64,000 nucleotides of DNA from Actinomadura alba (lineage in GTDB: Bacteria > Actinomycetota > Actinomycetes > Streptosporangiales > Streptosporangiaceae): positions 1 to 64,000 of the forward strand of contig NZ_JABVEC010000022.1 in NCBI RefSeq assembly GCF_014323705.1, in the 5' to 3' direction. The notes below the pieces were generated by a model. The model ran no database searches and was not told the DNA's origin. It saw only the letters and a list, made by a program, of their open reading frames with translations. The position numbers and the translations under genes were made by a program. Positions 41,653 to 49,701 of this stretch are shown here, one piece after another (positions within the stretch are counted from its first letter, which is position 1; every line of letters starts with the position of its first letter).

Positions 41653-43326
41653 TCAGGCGACCCGGGCGACAGGGCGAGCCGGTTGCAGGTGGGCTAGAAC
41701 GGCGTTGGCGAGGTCGAGTGGGGTGCCGTCCCAGGCGGGCACGGTGGTGTCGGGCGTGATGACGGCCAGATGCTGATCTTGGATGTCGCCGGTGACTGCT
41801 TCTGGGACCGGTACGGCCGGGATGGGGACTCCGGCCGGCGTCGCGAAGCGCAGTTCGCCGTCCAGGGTGAGCCACATGCGGAAGCCGCCTTCGTGTACGA
41901 GCCAATGGTGGGCGGTGCACAGCGAGGTGAGATTGTCCAGGTTGGTCGGGCCTCCCCGGCTCCAGTGCACGACATGGTGAGCGTGCAGGTGCGCTCGTCT
42001 CTGGCACCCGGGGAAGCGGCATCGCCCCTGGTCGCGGGTGCGTAGGGCGCGACGGAGTCGTACTCCGATCCGGCGGGTTCTGCGCCCCGCGTCGAGGAGG
42101 CTGCCGTCGGCCCGGTGGATCAGTGTGACCGTGGTGGAGTCACAGGCGAGCCGTCGTGCGGTGTCGGGATGCAGGGCGGGCCCGTCGTCGAGGTGGCCGC
42201 CGGGTGCGCCAGTGTCGTCTTCCGGTACGAGGCCGCTGTCCGGAGCGAGGCCGCTGTCCGGTATGAGGTTGCCGTCCGGAGCGAGGTTGCCGTCCGGAGT
42301 GAGGTGGCTGTCCGGCGCATGGTTGCTGTCCAGTGTGGGGTCGCCGTCCGATGTGGAGGTCCTTGTTCGCGTGGCGTTTCCCTCCCGGGTGGGGGCCTTC
42401 TCCGGCGCGGGTGCCGTCCTGGGCGTGGGGCGCTTCTGTGGTGCGGAGCCGCCGGGCGGTGTGGCCGGTGCGGGGTGGCTCTCGGCGGCCATGGTCTCGG
42501 CGTCGGTGTGGATGATGACCTGGAATGCCTCCGGATCGCTCGCGTCGCGCACCTTCCCGCTGACGTAGGCGGTGAAGATGGCGGTGAGGGCGTCCGGAAG
42601 CGCGAGGGGCTCACCCTTGACGATGGAAGGCGTTTCCGTGGAAACGTTGTCTGTGTCGACGGCCTGGGGGGACGCCTTCCCAGAGCCGGAAACAGAGGGA
42701 GAGTCCGAGTCAGTGCCAGAGGCCGAGCGGGAGCCGGCGGCCGAGCCAGAGCTGGAATCGGAGCCGGAACTTTGGGCGGCGCGCAGGGCCGCCAGGGCGA
42801 CCGCGCCCTCCTCGGGGTCGAGGCGGATCGACATGACGAACGAGCCGTCGTCGTCGTGGCGCCAGGTGACCTTTCGGCGGGCGTGGCGTTCGGCGACGTC
42901 GTCGCGGGTGGCGTTGCGCATGCCGACGACGATCCGTTCGAGCTGCGCGGCGGTGGTGACCAGGGCGGTCTCGACCAGTGCCGCCTCGTTGTCGGATGTC
43001 GCGACCCGGGTGAGCGCACGGACCTTCGAGTACGACAGCCGACCGGATGAGAACGCTTCCGTGGTGACCGGCAACTCCTCGAGGGCACGCGCCACGCGTA
43101 CCTGCTCACGAGCGGTCGCCGGGCTGATGCCGCACTTCCAGGACAACCACTGCGCGCACGAGCGGATGCCCCAGCCACCCCACGCCTCACGACGGTCGAA
43201 CTCCGCCAGAAGTAATAAGAAGCGACATGTCGCCGCCGCGAGATGACCTGCCAATTCGCAGATCTCGGCCTCCAGGCGCTCGGCCGCCACGACCGCCTCG
43301 TGCTTGATCGGATTGAGCATCGTCAT
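41653..43326 (-). CDS. DUF222/13E12-type HNH endonuclease
   Basis: A 557-residue protein. The N-terminal DUF222 helical domain (about 1-180; WGIRSCAQWLSWKCGISPAT, then AREQVRVARALEELP) is followed by a long low-complexity Asp/Pro/Ser/Thr-rich insert (about 185-400, with repeats of the type SHLTPDGNLAPDGNL). A C-terminal HNH nuclease motif (RCRFPGCQRRAHLHAHHVVH, then NLTSLCTAHHWLVHEGG) is intact with its zinc cysteines. The start at 43326 is preferred: GGAGAG lies nine bases upstream, whereas the Met at 43347 has none. A LexA-type box sits 21 bp upstream of this start. Actinobacterial genomes carry many such 13E12-repeat proteins, and some mycobacterial ones are DNA-damage induced. Confidence 0.9.
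   Translation of the reverse strand: MTMLNPIKHEAVVAAERLEAEICELAGHLAAATCRFLLLLAEFDRREAWGGWGIRSCAQWLSWKCGISPATAREQVRVARALEELPVTTEAFSSGRLSYSKVRALTRVATSDNEAALVETALVTTAAQLERIVVGMRNATRDDVAERHARRKVTWRHDDDGSFVMSIRLDPEEGAVALAALRAAQSSGSDSSSGSAAGSRSASGTDSDSPSVSGSGKASPQAVDTDNVSTETPSIVKGEPLALPDALTAIFTAYVSGKVRDASDPEAFQVIIHTDAETMAAESHPAPATPPGGSAPQKRPTPRTAPAPEKAPTREGNATRTRTSTSDGDPTLDSNHAPDSHLTPDGNLAPDGNLIPDSGLAPDSGLVPEDDTGAPGGHLDDGPALHPDTARRLACDSTTVTLIHRADGSLLDAGRRTRRIGVRLRRALRTRDQGRCRFPGCQRRAHLHAHHVVHWSRGGPTNLDNLTSLCTAHHWLVHEGGFRMWLTLDGELRFATPAGVPIPAVPVPEAVTGDIQDQHLAVITPDTTVPAWDGTPLDLANAVLAHLQPARPVARVA
42631..42646. repeat. Palindrome CGTTTCCGTGGAAACG, copy 3 (one mismatch), inside HNH gene
   Basis: Same element as at 18476 and 43407 with one changed base at the centre, within the low-complexity part of the HNH gene. 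It encodes VSTET on the minus strand. Confidence 0.55.
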
Positions 43327-43346
43327 CACCGGCCACTCTCCAGTCA

Positions 43347-43362
43347 TAGAACCTATGTTCGA
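43347..43362. promoter_or_regulatory. LexA/SOS-type box upstream of the HNH gene
   Basis: TAGAAC-CTAT-GTTCGA matches the Gram-positive/actinobacterial LexA consensus TCGAAC-N4-GTTCGA except for the second base. It lies just upstream of the HNH gene start at 43326. Confidence 0.6.
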
Positions 43363-43405
43363 ATCGTATCGAGGGGTGCTGACGGACGAGGCCGCATCGC
43401 TGGAG

Positions 43406-43423
43406 GCGTTTCCGCGGAAACGC
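43406..43423. repeat. 18-bp perfect palindrome GCGTTTCCGCGGAAACGC, copy 2
   Basis: Perfect 18-bp palindrome in the divergent region between the HNH and trpS genes. It shares 21 contiguous bases (43402-43422) with the copy at 18476-18491. Confidence 0.7.
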
Positions 43424-43686
43424 CCGGCCGATTCACGGACCGATTCCGAACTGCAGCGGCCGTGTGGACGGCGAGGTGGCCAGGCTGCGGCGGGTGCGCG
43501 GCGCCGAAGGTGAGGCGATATCGTGGAAATGTGCGTACGGGTTCACCACAGCTCTGGTGGGCCGCCTGAGGGCGGTCCCACCGACGTGCGCACAGCAGAC
43601 TGACGTTGACGGCCGCTCCGGCGAGGGCGGCCGTTTCGCGTGGGCCGATCCCGTCGGGCGGTGCGTCCGTACCCGAGGAGCGAGCC
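43424..43686. other. Upstream region of trpS, no gene seen
   Basis: Divergent promoter region for the HNH and trpS genes. Frames here extend the trpS reading frame upstream to 43606 but have no ribosome-binding site. I see no T-box, which in any case would be unusual in this phylum outside ileS. Confidence 0.5.
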
Positions 43687-44754
43687 ATGACCCAGCCCAC
43701 CGAGCCGGCCCAGCCCACCGAGGCTCAGCGAACCGAGGATCAGCGGACCGAGGATCAGCGCACTGAGGCGGAACGCCTCGTCGTCTCCGGTATCAAGCCC
43801 ACCGGACGCCTGACCCTGGGGAACTACCTGGGTGCTCTGTGCCGGTTCGTCGACGTACAGCATGAGGTTCGATGCCTGTTCTCGGTCGTCGACCTGCACG
43901 CCCTCACCGTCGATCACGACCCGGCCAGGCTGCGCGCGCTGACCCGGGAGGCCGCGACGCTCTACCTGGCGGCCGGGCTCGACCCGTCCGTGTGCGTGCT
44001 GTTCCGACAGGGTGACGTCCCTGCGCACGCCGAACTCTCCTACCTGCTGGAGTGCACGGCGTACGTCGGTGAACTGGGCCGGATGATCCAGTACAAGGAG
44101 AAGGGCCGCGACCGGCCGCAGACGCGGGTCTCGCTGTTCACCTATCCCGTCCTGATGGCGGCCGACATCCTGGCCTACCGCGCGACCGAGGTCCCGGTCG
44201 GAGACGACCAGCGCCAGCACCTGGAACTGGCCCGTGACCTCGCGGTGCGCTTCAACCAGCTGTACGGCCCGGTGCTCGTGGTGCCGGAGATGACACCGGC
44301 GCCGGTGGCCGCCCGGGTCATGGACCTGCAGGACCCGACCCGCAAGATGAGCAAGGAGGACCCTGACGACGCGCCTGGCGCGATCCGGCTGCTCGACCCG
44401 CCCGACGTCGTGCGCCGCAAGGTGATGCGGGCGGTCACGGACTCGGGCACGCACGTACGGCACGACGTCCAGGCGCAGCCCGGTGTCGCCAACCTGCTCG
44501 ACATCCTCGGCGGCTGCACCGGTGAGACCGACCTGAACGCGCTGGCACAGCGGTACGCGTCCTACGGCTCGCTGAAGCGGGACGTCGTCGACGCCGTGGT
44601 CGCCCTGCTCACGCCCTTGCAGAAGCGGTACGCCGACCTGGCCGCCAACGCCGGTGAGGTGGACGCGGTGCTGCGGCGGGGTGCGGAGCGGGCGACCGAG
44701 ATCGCCGCTCCCACCATCACCGCCGCCAAGCGCGCCCTGGGCCTGGGCGGCTGA
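43687..44754 (+). CDS. trpS: Tryptophan--tRNA ligase with atypical KMSKS motif
   Basis: A 355-residue class I synthetase. The first ~30 residues are a repeat-rich polar extension (TEDQR repeated) before the catalytic core starts with LVVSGIKPTGRLTLGNYLGA. The HIGH-equivalent is TLGN (43-46). Trp-site elements are VPAHAELSYLLECTAYVGEL and PVLMAADILAYRATEVPVGD. The KMSKS loop reads KMSKE (220-224), so the last Ser is Glu. Start 43687 is fixed by GAGGAG seven bases upstream. Many actinomycetes carry two TrpRS genes, one of which confers resistance to indolmycin-type inhibitors. The changed loop and isolated location make an auxiliary enzyme possible, but it may be the only copy. Confidence 0.9.
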   Translation: MTQPTEPAQPTEAQRTEDQRTEDQRTEAERLVVSGIKPTGRLTLGNYLGALCRFVDVQHEVRCLFSVVDLHALTVDHDPARLRALTREAATLYLAAGLDPSVCVLFRQGDVPAHAELSYLLECTAYVGELGRMIQYKEKGRDRPQTRVSLFTYPVLMAADILAYRATEVPVGDDQRQHLELARDLAVRFNQLYGPVLVVPEMTPAPVAARVMDLQDPTRKMSKEDPDDAPGAIRLLDPPDVVRRKVMRAVTDSGTHVRHDVQAQPGVANLLDILGGCTGETDLNALAQRYASYGSLKRDVVDAVVALLTPLQKRYADLAANAGEVDAVLRRGAERATEIAAPTITAAKRALGLGG

Positions 44755-44928
44755 AACGGCGGTCAGGGACACCAGGCGAAACCGGCCAGGAGGTCGGTGA
44801 CGCGGGCGAGCGGCAGGCGGGTTCCGGCGTGCGTCCGGAGGCTTTTGCATGCCTTCTGACACGTCCGCGCCCACTGGGAGGGTCCCGTGAAAAGCGAGTC
44901 ATGCGCCGACCTCGGGCTTTCAGGAATC

Positions 44929-44942
44929 TGGGAGCGCTCCCA
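44929..44942. promoter_or_regulatory. CelR/CebR-type operator TGGGAGCGCTCCCA
   Basis: Perfect 14-bp palindrome identical to the operator of the LacI-family cellulase repressor CelR known from Thermobifida fusca (cellobiose is the inducer). It lies 64 bp upstream of the GH9 cellulase start, in promoter position. Confidence 0.85.
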
Positions 44943-45006
44943 TGGACTTGTGCCGAAGCCTGTGCCACCGTGACGGGACGTGCCGCCCACCCCGCGGAGG
45001 ACACCC

Positions 45007-47619
45007 ATGACGTGGCAGGTCTACCGGGCTCTGAGAGTGCCGCTCGCGGCTATGGCGGCGATGGCGCTCACGATGTCGACGACGGCCCTCGCCTCGGCCG
45101 AGCCGGACCCGCCGGAACAGGTGCGCAACGGGGACTTCTCCCAGGGCACGACGGCGTGGACCTCGTACGGCACCACGTCGACCGGGGTGACCGGCGGCGA
45201 GCTGTGCTCGGTCGTGCCGGGCGGCCTGGCGAACCTCTGGGACGCCGGCGTGCTGCAGAACCTGCCGCTCGTCGCCGGTTCGGACTACACCCTGTCCTTC
45301 CGGGCGACGGCGAGCGCACCCGTCTCGATCCGGGTCGCCGTGCAGCTCGCCGACCCGCCGTACACGACCGCGACCGACCAGCGCGTCGCGCTCACGGCGG
45401 AGCGCCGGGCGTTCTCGTTCTCCTTCAAGGGGCACGCCGACACCGACCAGGCGCAGCTCGCCTTCCAGCTCGGCGGGCCGGCCGAGCCGTACACCTTCTG
45501 CCTGGACGACGTGTCGCTCACCGGCGGCGTCGAGCAGCCGCCGTACACGCCGGACACCGGGCCGAGGGTGCGCGTCAACCAGGTCGGCTACCTGCCCGGC
45601 GGTCCCAAGGACGCGACGGTCGTCACCAGCGCCACGGAGCCGCTCGACTGGCAGGTCAAGGACACGGCCGGCGAGGTCGCCGCCTCGGGCCGGTCCACGC
45701 CGCGAGGGGTCGACGAGGCGTCGGGGCAGAACGTGCACACGATCGACTTCGGCGCGCTGAAGCGGACGGGCACGGGGTACACGCTCGTGGCGGACGGCGA
45801 GACCAGCCACCCCTTCGACATCTCCGCCGGCCTGTACGAGCGGCTGCGCTCGGACTCACTGCGGTTCTTCTACATCCAGCGCAGCGGGATCGCCATCGAC
45901 GGCGGCCTGGCGGGGGAGGAGTACGCGCGGCCGGCGGGCCACGTCGGCGTGCCGCCGAACACCGGTGACACGGACGTGCCGTGCCAGCAGGGCGTGTGCG
46001 ACCACCGGCTGGACGTGCGCGGCGGCTGGTACGACGCCGGCGACCACGGCAAGTACGTCGTCAACGGCGGCATCGCCACGTACCAGCTCCTCAACATCGC
46101 GGAGCGGGTCAAGACGGCCGTCAGCGGCGACTTCGGCACGGCGCTCCGCGACGGGTCGCTGCGCGTGCCCGAGCGGGGCAACGATGTCCCCGACGTGCTC
46201 GACGAGGCCCGATGGAGCATGGAGTTCCTGCTCCGCATGCAGGTCCCGGCGGGTGAGCCGCTCGCCGGAATGGCGCACCACAAGATCCACGACCGGAACT
46301 GGACCGGACTGCCGATGGCGCCGCACGAGGATCCGGAGCCACGCGAACTGCACCCGGCGAGCACCGCGGCGACGCTCAACCTCGCCGCGACCGCGGCCCA
46401 GTGCGCTCGCGTCTTCGCGCCCTACGACGCGGCGTTCGCCCGCCGGTGCCTGACCTCGGCGAGGACGGCCTACCTCGCCGCCAAGGCGCACCCCGCGATG
46501 TACGCGTCGGAGTCGGACGGGAACGGCGGCGGCGCGTACTCCGATGGCGATGTCTCCGACGAGTTCTACTGGGCCGCGGCCGAGCTGTACCTCACGACCG
46601 GCGAGAGCCGTTACCTCACCGACCTCAGCGGGTCGCCGCACCACACCGGCGAGGTCTTCGCGGCCACCGGCTTCGGCTGGCCGAGCACCGCCGCCCTCGG
46701 CCGCCTCGATCTGGCGACCGTTCCGAGCGGACTGCCCGCGGACGACCGGCAGCGCGTGCGCCGGTCGGTCGTCACCGCAGCCGACGCCCACCTGCGGACG
46801 GCGCGCGGTCAGGCGTACGGGCTGCCGCTGCCGGGCGGCGCCGGGTCGTACTTCTGGGGCTCCAACAGCAACATCATCAACAACGTGGTCGTGATCGCCA
46901 CCGCCTACGACCTGACCGGTGACCCCGTCTACCGAGACGGCGCCCTGCGCGGGATGGACTACGTCTTCGGGCGCAACGCGCTGAACCAGTCCTACGTCAC
47001 AGGGTGGGGCGAGAAGAGCTCACGGCACCAGCACAGCCGGATGTACGCCCACGACCTCGACCCCTCGCTGCCGGAGCCGCCGGTCGGCTCCCTCGCCGGG
47101 GGAGCCAACGCCGGCCTGAACGACCCGTACGCCGCGGAGCTCCTGGCCGGATGCCGGCCGCAGTTCTGCTACGTCGACCACATCGACTCGTACGCGACGA
47201 ACGAAGTGGCGATCAACTGGAACTCGGCACTGGCCTGGGCGGCGTCGTTCCTCGCCGACCAGGGCGACGGTGCCGACCGGCGGCCGGGCGCCTGCCGGGT
47301 ACGGTACTCCGACTACGGCACCTGGTCCGGCGGCGGCGGCTTCACCGCGCAGGTGGAGGTCACCAACACCGGCGGCACCCCGGTCGACGGCTGGGCGCTG
47401 CGCTTCGCGTTCGTCGGCGACCAGAAGGTCCGCGAGGCGTGGATGGGCAAGGTCACGCAGGCCGGAGCCGTCGTGACCGCCCGCAACGAGACCTACAACG
47501 CCAAGATCATGCCGGGTGCCACCGTGCGGGTGGGGTTCAACGCGATCACCTCGGGCGGAGCCAACCCGGCACCGGGCCTCTTCACCCTCAACGGCGCCGC
47601 CTGCGGTCTGCAGCCGTAG
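45007..47619 (+). CDS. Secreted GH9 endoglucanase (CBM4_9 - Ig-like - GH9 - CBM2)
   Basis: An 870-residue modular cellulase. A signal peptide (LRVPLAAMAAMALTMSTTAL, cleavage near ASAEP) is followed by a CBM4_9 module (about 40-175; VRNGDFSQGTTAWTSYG) and a CelD_N immunoglobulin-like module (about 182-265; RVRVNQVGYLPGGPKDATVV). The GH9 catalytic domain (about 270-750) has the catalytic Asp region GGWYDAGDHGKYVVNGG, the substrate His/Arg region SRHQHSRMYAHD, and the general acid Glu in YATNEVAINWNSALAW. A family 2 CBM (about 765-870; GFTAQVEVTNTGGTPVDGWA) is last. GGAGG precedes the ATG. The CelR operator 64 bp upstream indicates induction by cellobiose. It acts extracellularly on cellulose as an endo- or processive endoglucanase. 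Confidence 0.95.
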   Translation: MTWQVYRALRVPLAAMAAMALTMSTTALASAEPDPPEQVRNGDFSQGTTAWTSYGTTSTGVTGGELCSVVPGGLANLWDAGVLQNLPLVAGSDYTLSFRATASAPVSIRVAVQLADPPYTTATDQRVALTAERRAFSFSFKGHADTDQAQLAFQLGGPAEPYTFCLDDVSLTGGVEQPPYTPDTGPRVRVNQVGYLPGGPKDATVVTSATEPLDWQVKDTAGEVAASGRSTPRGVDEASGQNVHTIDFGALKRTGTGYTLVADGETSHPFDISAGLYERLRSDSLRFFYIQRSGIAIDGGLAGEEYARPAGHVGVPPNTGDTDVPCQQGVCDHRLDVRGGWYDAGDHGKYVVNGGIATYQLLNIAERVKTAVSGDFGTALRDGSLRVPERGNDVPDVLDEARWSMEFLLRMQVPAGEPLAGMAHHKIHDRNWTGLPMAPHEDPEPRELHPASTAATLNLAATAAQCARVFAPYDAAFARRCLTSARTAYLAAKAHPAMYASESDGNGGGAYSDGDVSDEFYWAAAELYLTTGESRYLTDLSGSPHHTGEVFAATGFGWPSTAALGRLDLATVPSGLPADDRQRVRRSVVTAADAHLRTARGQAYGLPLPGGAGSYFWGSNSNIINNVVVIATAYDLTGDPVYRDGALRGMDYVFGRNALNQSYVTGWGEKSSRHQHSRMYAHDLDPSLPEPPVGSLAGGANAGLNDPYAAELLAGCRPQFCYVDHIDSYATNEVAINWNSALAWAASFLADQGDGADRRPGACRVRYSDYGTWSGGGGFTAQVEVTNTGGTPVDGWALRFAFVGDQKVREAWMGKVTQAGAVVTARNETYNAKIMPGATVRVGFNAITSGGANPAPGLFTLNGAACGLQP

Positions 47620-47638
47620 GCGGACGGGCGGCGTGCTC

Positions 47639-48268
47639 TCAGGCCGGGACGGTGCGCCGCTTCGTGCTCGCGTAGACGTCGTCGATGAGACCGTAGGCCT
47701 TGGCCTCCTCGGCAGTGAGGATCTTGTCGCGTTCGATGTCCCGGCTGACCTCCTCGGCGCTCTTGCCACTGTGCCGCGCCAGGATCTCCTCCATCTGTTC
47801 CCGGATCCGCATGATCTCGCGTGCCTGGATCTCCAGATCGCTGCCCGTGCCACGGCCGCCCTCGACGGCCGGCTGGTCGATCAGGATCCGCGCGCTCGGC
47901 AACGCCGCCCGCTTGCCCGGGCTCCCGGCGGCGAGCAGTACGGCCGCGGCCGACGCGGCCTGGCCGATGCACACCGTCTGGATGTCGGGCTTGACGAACT
48001 GCATCGTGTCGTAGATCGCCGTCATGGCGGTGAACGAGCCGCCCGGCGAGTTGATGTAGATGCTGATGCCACGGTCCGGGTCGATCGACTCCAGCGTCAG
48101 CAGTTGGGCCATCACGTCGTTGGCGGACGTGTCGTCGATCTGGACTCCGAGGAAGATGATCCGTTCCTCGAAGAGCTTGTTGTACGGGTTCATCTCCTTG
48201 ATCCCGTACGACGTCCGCTCGACGAAGGACGGAAGGATGTAGCGGCTGTCGATCGGCTGAGTGGTCAT
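47639..48268 (-). CDS. clpP: ClpP-like protease subunit with His-to-Asp change in the catalytic triad
   Basis: A 209-residue ClpP family protein. The Ser region is IGQAASAAAVLL (Ser106) and the Asp region is RDIERDKILTAEEA (Asp177). At the histidine position the usual MIHQP reads LIDQP, giving Asp131 in place of His. A Ser-Asp-Asp arrangement should be inactive or strongly impaired. The gene overlaps the upstream clpP by ATGA, so the two subunits are made in equal amounts. Actinobacterial ClpP usually works as a mixed ClpP1/ClpP2 complex fed by ClpC or ClpX, so this subunit may contribute structure or chaperone docking. Streptomyces clpP3/clpP4 are the nearest analogy I recall. Confidence 0.9.
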   Translation of the reverse strand: MTTQPIDSRYILPSFVERTSYGIKEMNPYNKLFEERIIFLGVQIDDTSANDVMAQLLTLESIDPDRGISIYINSPGGSFTAMTAIYDTMQFVKPDIQTVCIGQAASAAAVLLAAGSPGKRAALPSARILIDQPAVEGGRGTGSDLEIQAREIMRIREQMEEILARHSGKSAEEVSRDIERDKILTAEEAKAYGLIDDVYASTKRRTVPA

Positions 48269-48942
48269 TGCCCCTCGGTTCGGGTAGCGGCGGACGGGGC
48301 TTCGGCGGGAACCTGCGCGGCGGTGCGCACAACGTGGTCAATGAAACCGTAGTCCCTGGCCTCCTCCGCCGTGTACCAGCGGTCGCGGTCGGAGTCGGCC
48401 TCGATGCGCTCCACCGGCTGGCCGGTGTGGTGGGCGATGCGCTCCTGCATGATGTGCTTGGTGAACAGCATCTGCTCTGCCTGGATCTTGATGTCGGAGG
48501 CCGAGCCGCCGATACCGCCGGACGGCTGGTGCATCAGGATCCGCGCGTGCGGCAGGGCATAGCGCTTGCCCGGGGCGCCGGCGCACAGCAGGAACTGCCC
48601 CATCGAGGCGGTGAAGCCCATGGAGAGCGTCGCGACGTCGTTCGGGACGAACTGCATGATGTCGTAGATGGCCATACCGGCCGTCACCGAACCGCCGGGC
48701 GAGTTGATGTACAGGTGGATGTCGCGCTTCTGATCTTCGGCCGACAGCAGCAATAGCTCGCCGCAGATTCTGGCGGCGATGTCGTCATCGACCTCCTGGC
48801 CGAGGACGATGATGCGCTTGCGCAGCAGCCGCTGGAACACCTGCTCGCCCTGGGACGCGATCGACGGGTCGATGGCCGAAGCGTACGGGTCCGCGCTGAG
48901 GACATTCGGGTCGGGGTCGGTCAGAGGGTGGAGCCTCTTCAT
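48265..48942 (-). CDS. clpP: ClpP protease subunit, catalytic triad intact
   Basis: A 225-residue ClpP with a ~35-residue N-terminal extension before the axial loop and the core LLRKRIIVLGQEVDDDIAAR. Catalytic residues are Ser113 (GFTASMGQFLL), His138 (ILMHQPSGGI) and Asp183 (EADSDRDRWY), all present. It is the first gene of the clpP pair and overlaps the second by 4 bp. With the downstream Asp131-type subunit it probably forms a hetero-tetradecamer in which only this ring cleaves peptides. The extension may be processed. Confidence 0.93.
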   Translation of the reverse strand: MKRLHPLTDPDPNVLSADPYASAIDPSIASQGEQVFQRLLRKRIIVLGQEVDDDIAARICGELLLLSAEDQKRDIHLYINSPGGSVTAGMAIYDIMQFVPNDVATLSMGFTASMGQFLLCAGAPGKRYALPHARILMHQPSGGIGGSASDIKIQAEQMLFTKHIMQERIAHHTGQPVERIEADSDRDRWYTAEEARDYGFIDHVVRTAAQVPAEAPSAATRTEGQ

Positions 48943-49701
48943 CGTATTACCTGCCTCAGGTGGATGGGACGGCCGCAGCCTGGATTCACCATGACGTTAG
49001 CCTTCCCCACCTTGGGTTCCACCGGTTTACGCCGCCAGCACATTTCGCTGTCGGCGCACTTGGTCGGCATTTTTCAACTCCACTTGTCAACCTTTTCCGC
49101 TTTAAGCGCATTTGTTTTTCGCTATTGACAACTGTTTTCTGGAGGTCAGGGGACATGGTGACCCGGTGCGCGACTCGGCGTGCGCGCCTCCCGGTGGTGG
49201 CGCGGCGCGCGCCGGCGGCCGGGGGCCGGTCGGCCGTGGGGCGGTGGCCCGAGCCGCCGGCTCGGCCCATGCGCGAGAGAAGGGAGGCCGGTGAGATCGT
49301 TAGCAGGGTTAAAGGTTCCGAGTGGACACCGGGAAGGGCTCGTTCGAGCCTGCGGCAGGACTCGTCAATGGCGAAATTCAGTCGAACCGGGACCATAGCG
49401 ACATGGTGAGCATCTTCGCGGGTCAGAGGGGGTGCCGTCATCGGGACCCCCCCGGGCGGAACGCCACGGCCGGCTGTTATTGAGTACAAGTAACGGTGCA
49501 TGAGTTTGCGTTCGTGACCTGTGTGGCATGTGAAGTGTGACGTCCACGGCGGTTCGCCATTAAGTGATCATTGCCGGTACGTCGGGGAAAGCCGGGCCGG
49601 CACTCCGCGGCCTCTTCACCGCGAGCGGTTCATGGCCGTGCCGCGGTAGGTGGCGGAGAAACGAGCCCGACTTCACATAGGAGCCCAACGGGAGACGCAC
49701 C
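48943..49701. other. Long intergenic region upstream of clpP and the siderophore operon
   Basis: 759 bp with a conspicuous AT-rich core (49030-49150). TTGTCAA (49084-49090) and TTGACAA (49125-49131) form an inverted repeat in that core, close to the divergent promoters. A minus-strand frame (48986-49501) and a plus-strand frame (48960-49409) are open but have mixed codon bias and no recognised family; the minus one (from Met at 49441, VRLNFAIDESCRRLERALPG) is the only one that looks faintly protein-like. I do not call a gene. Confidence 0.5.

Noticed and set aside
48986..49501. 171-codon minus-strand ORF upstream of clpP
   Set aside because: Mixed codon bias, crosses the AT-rich promoter core and matches no family; kept only as a note in the intergenic entry.
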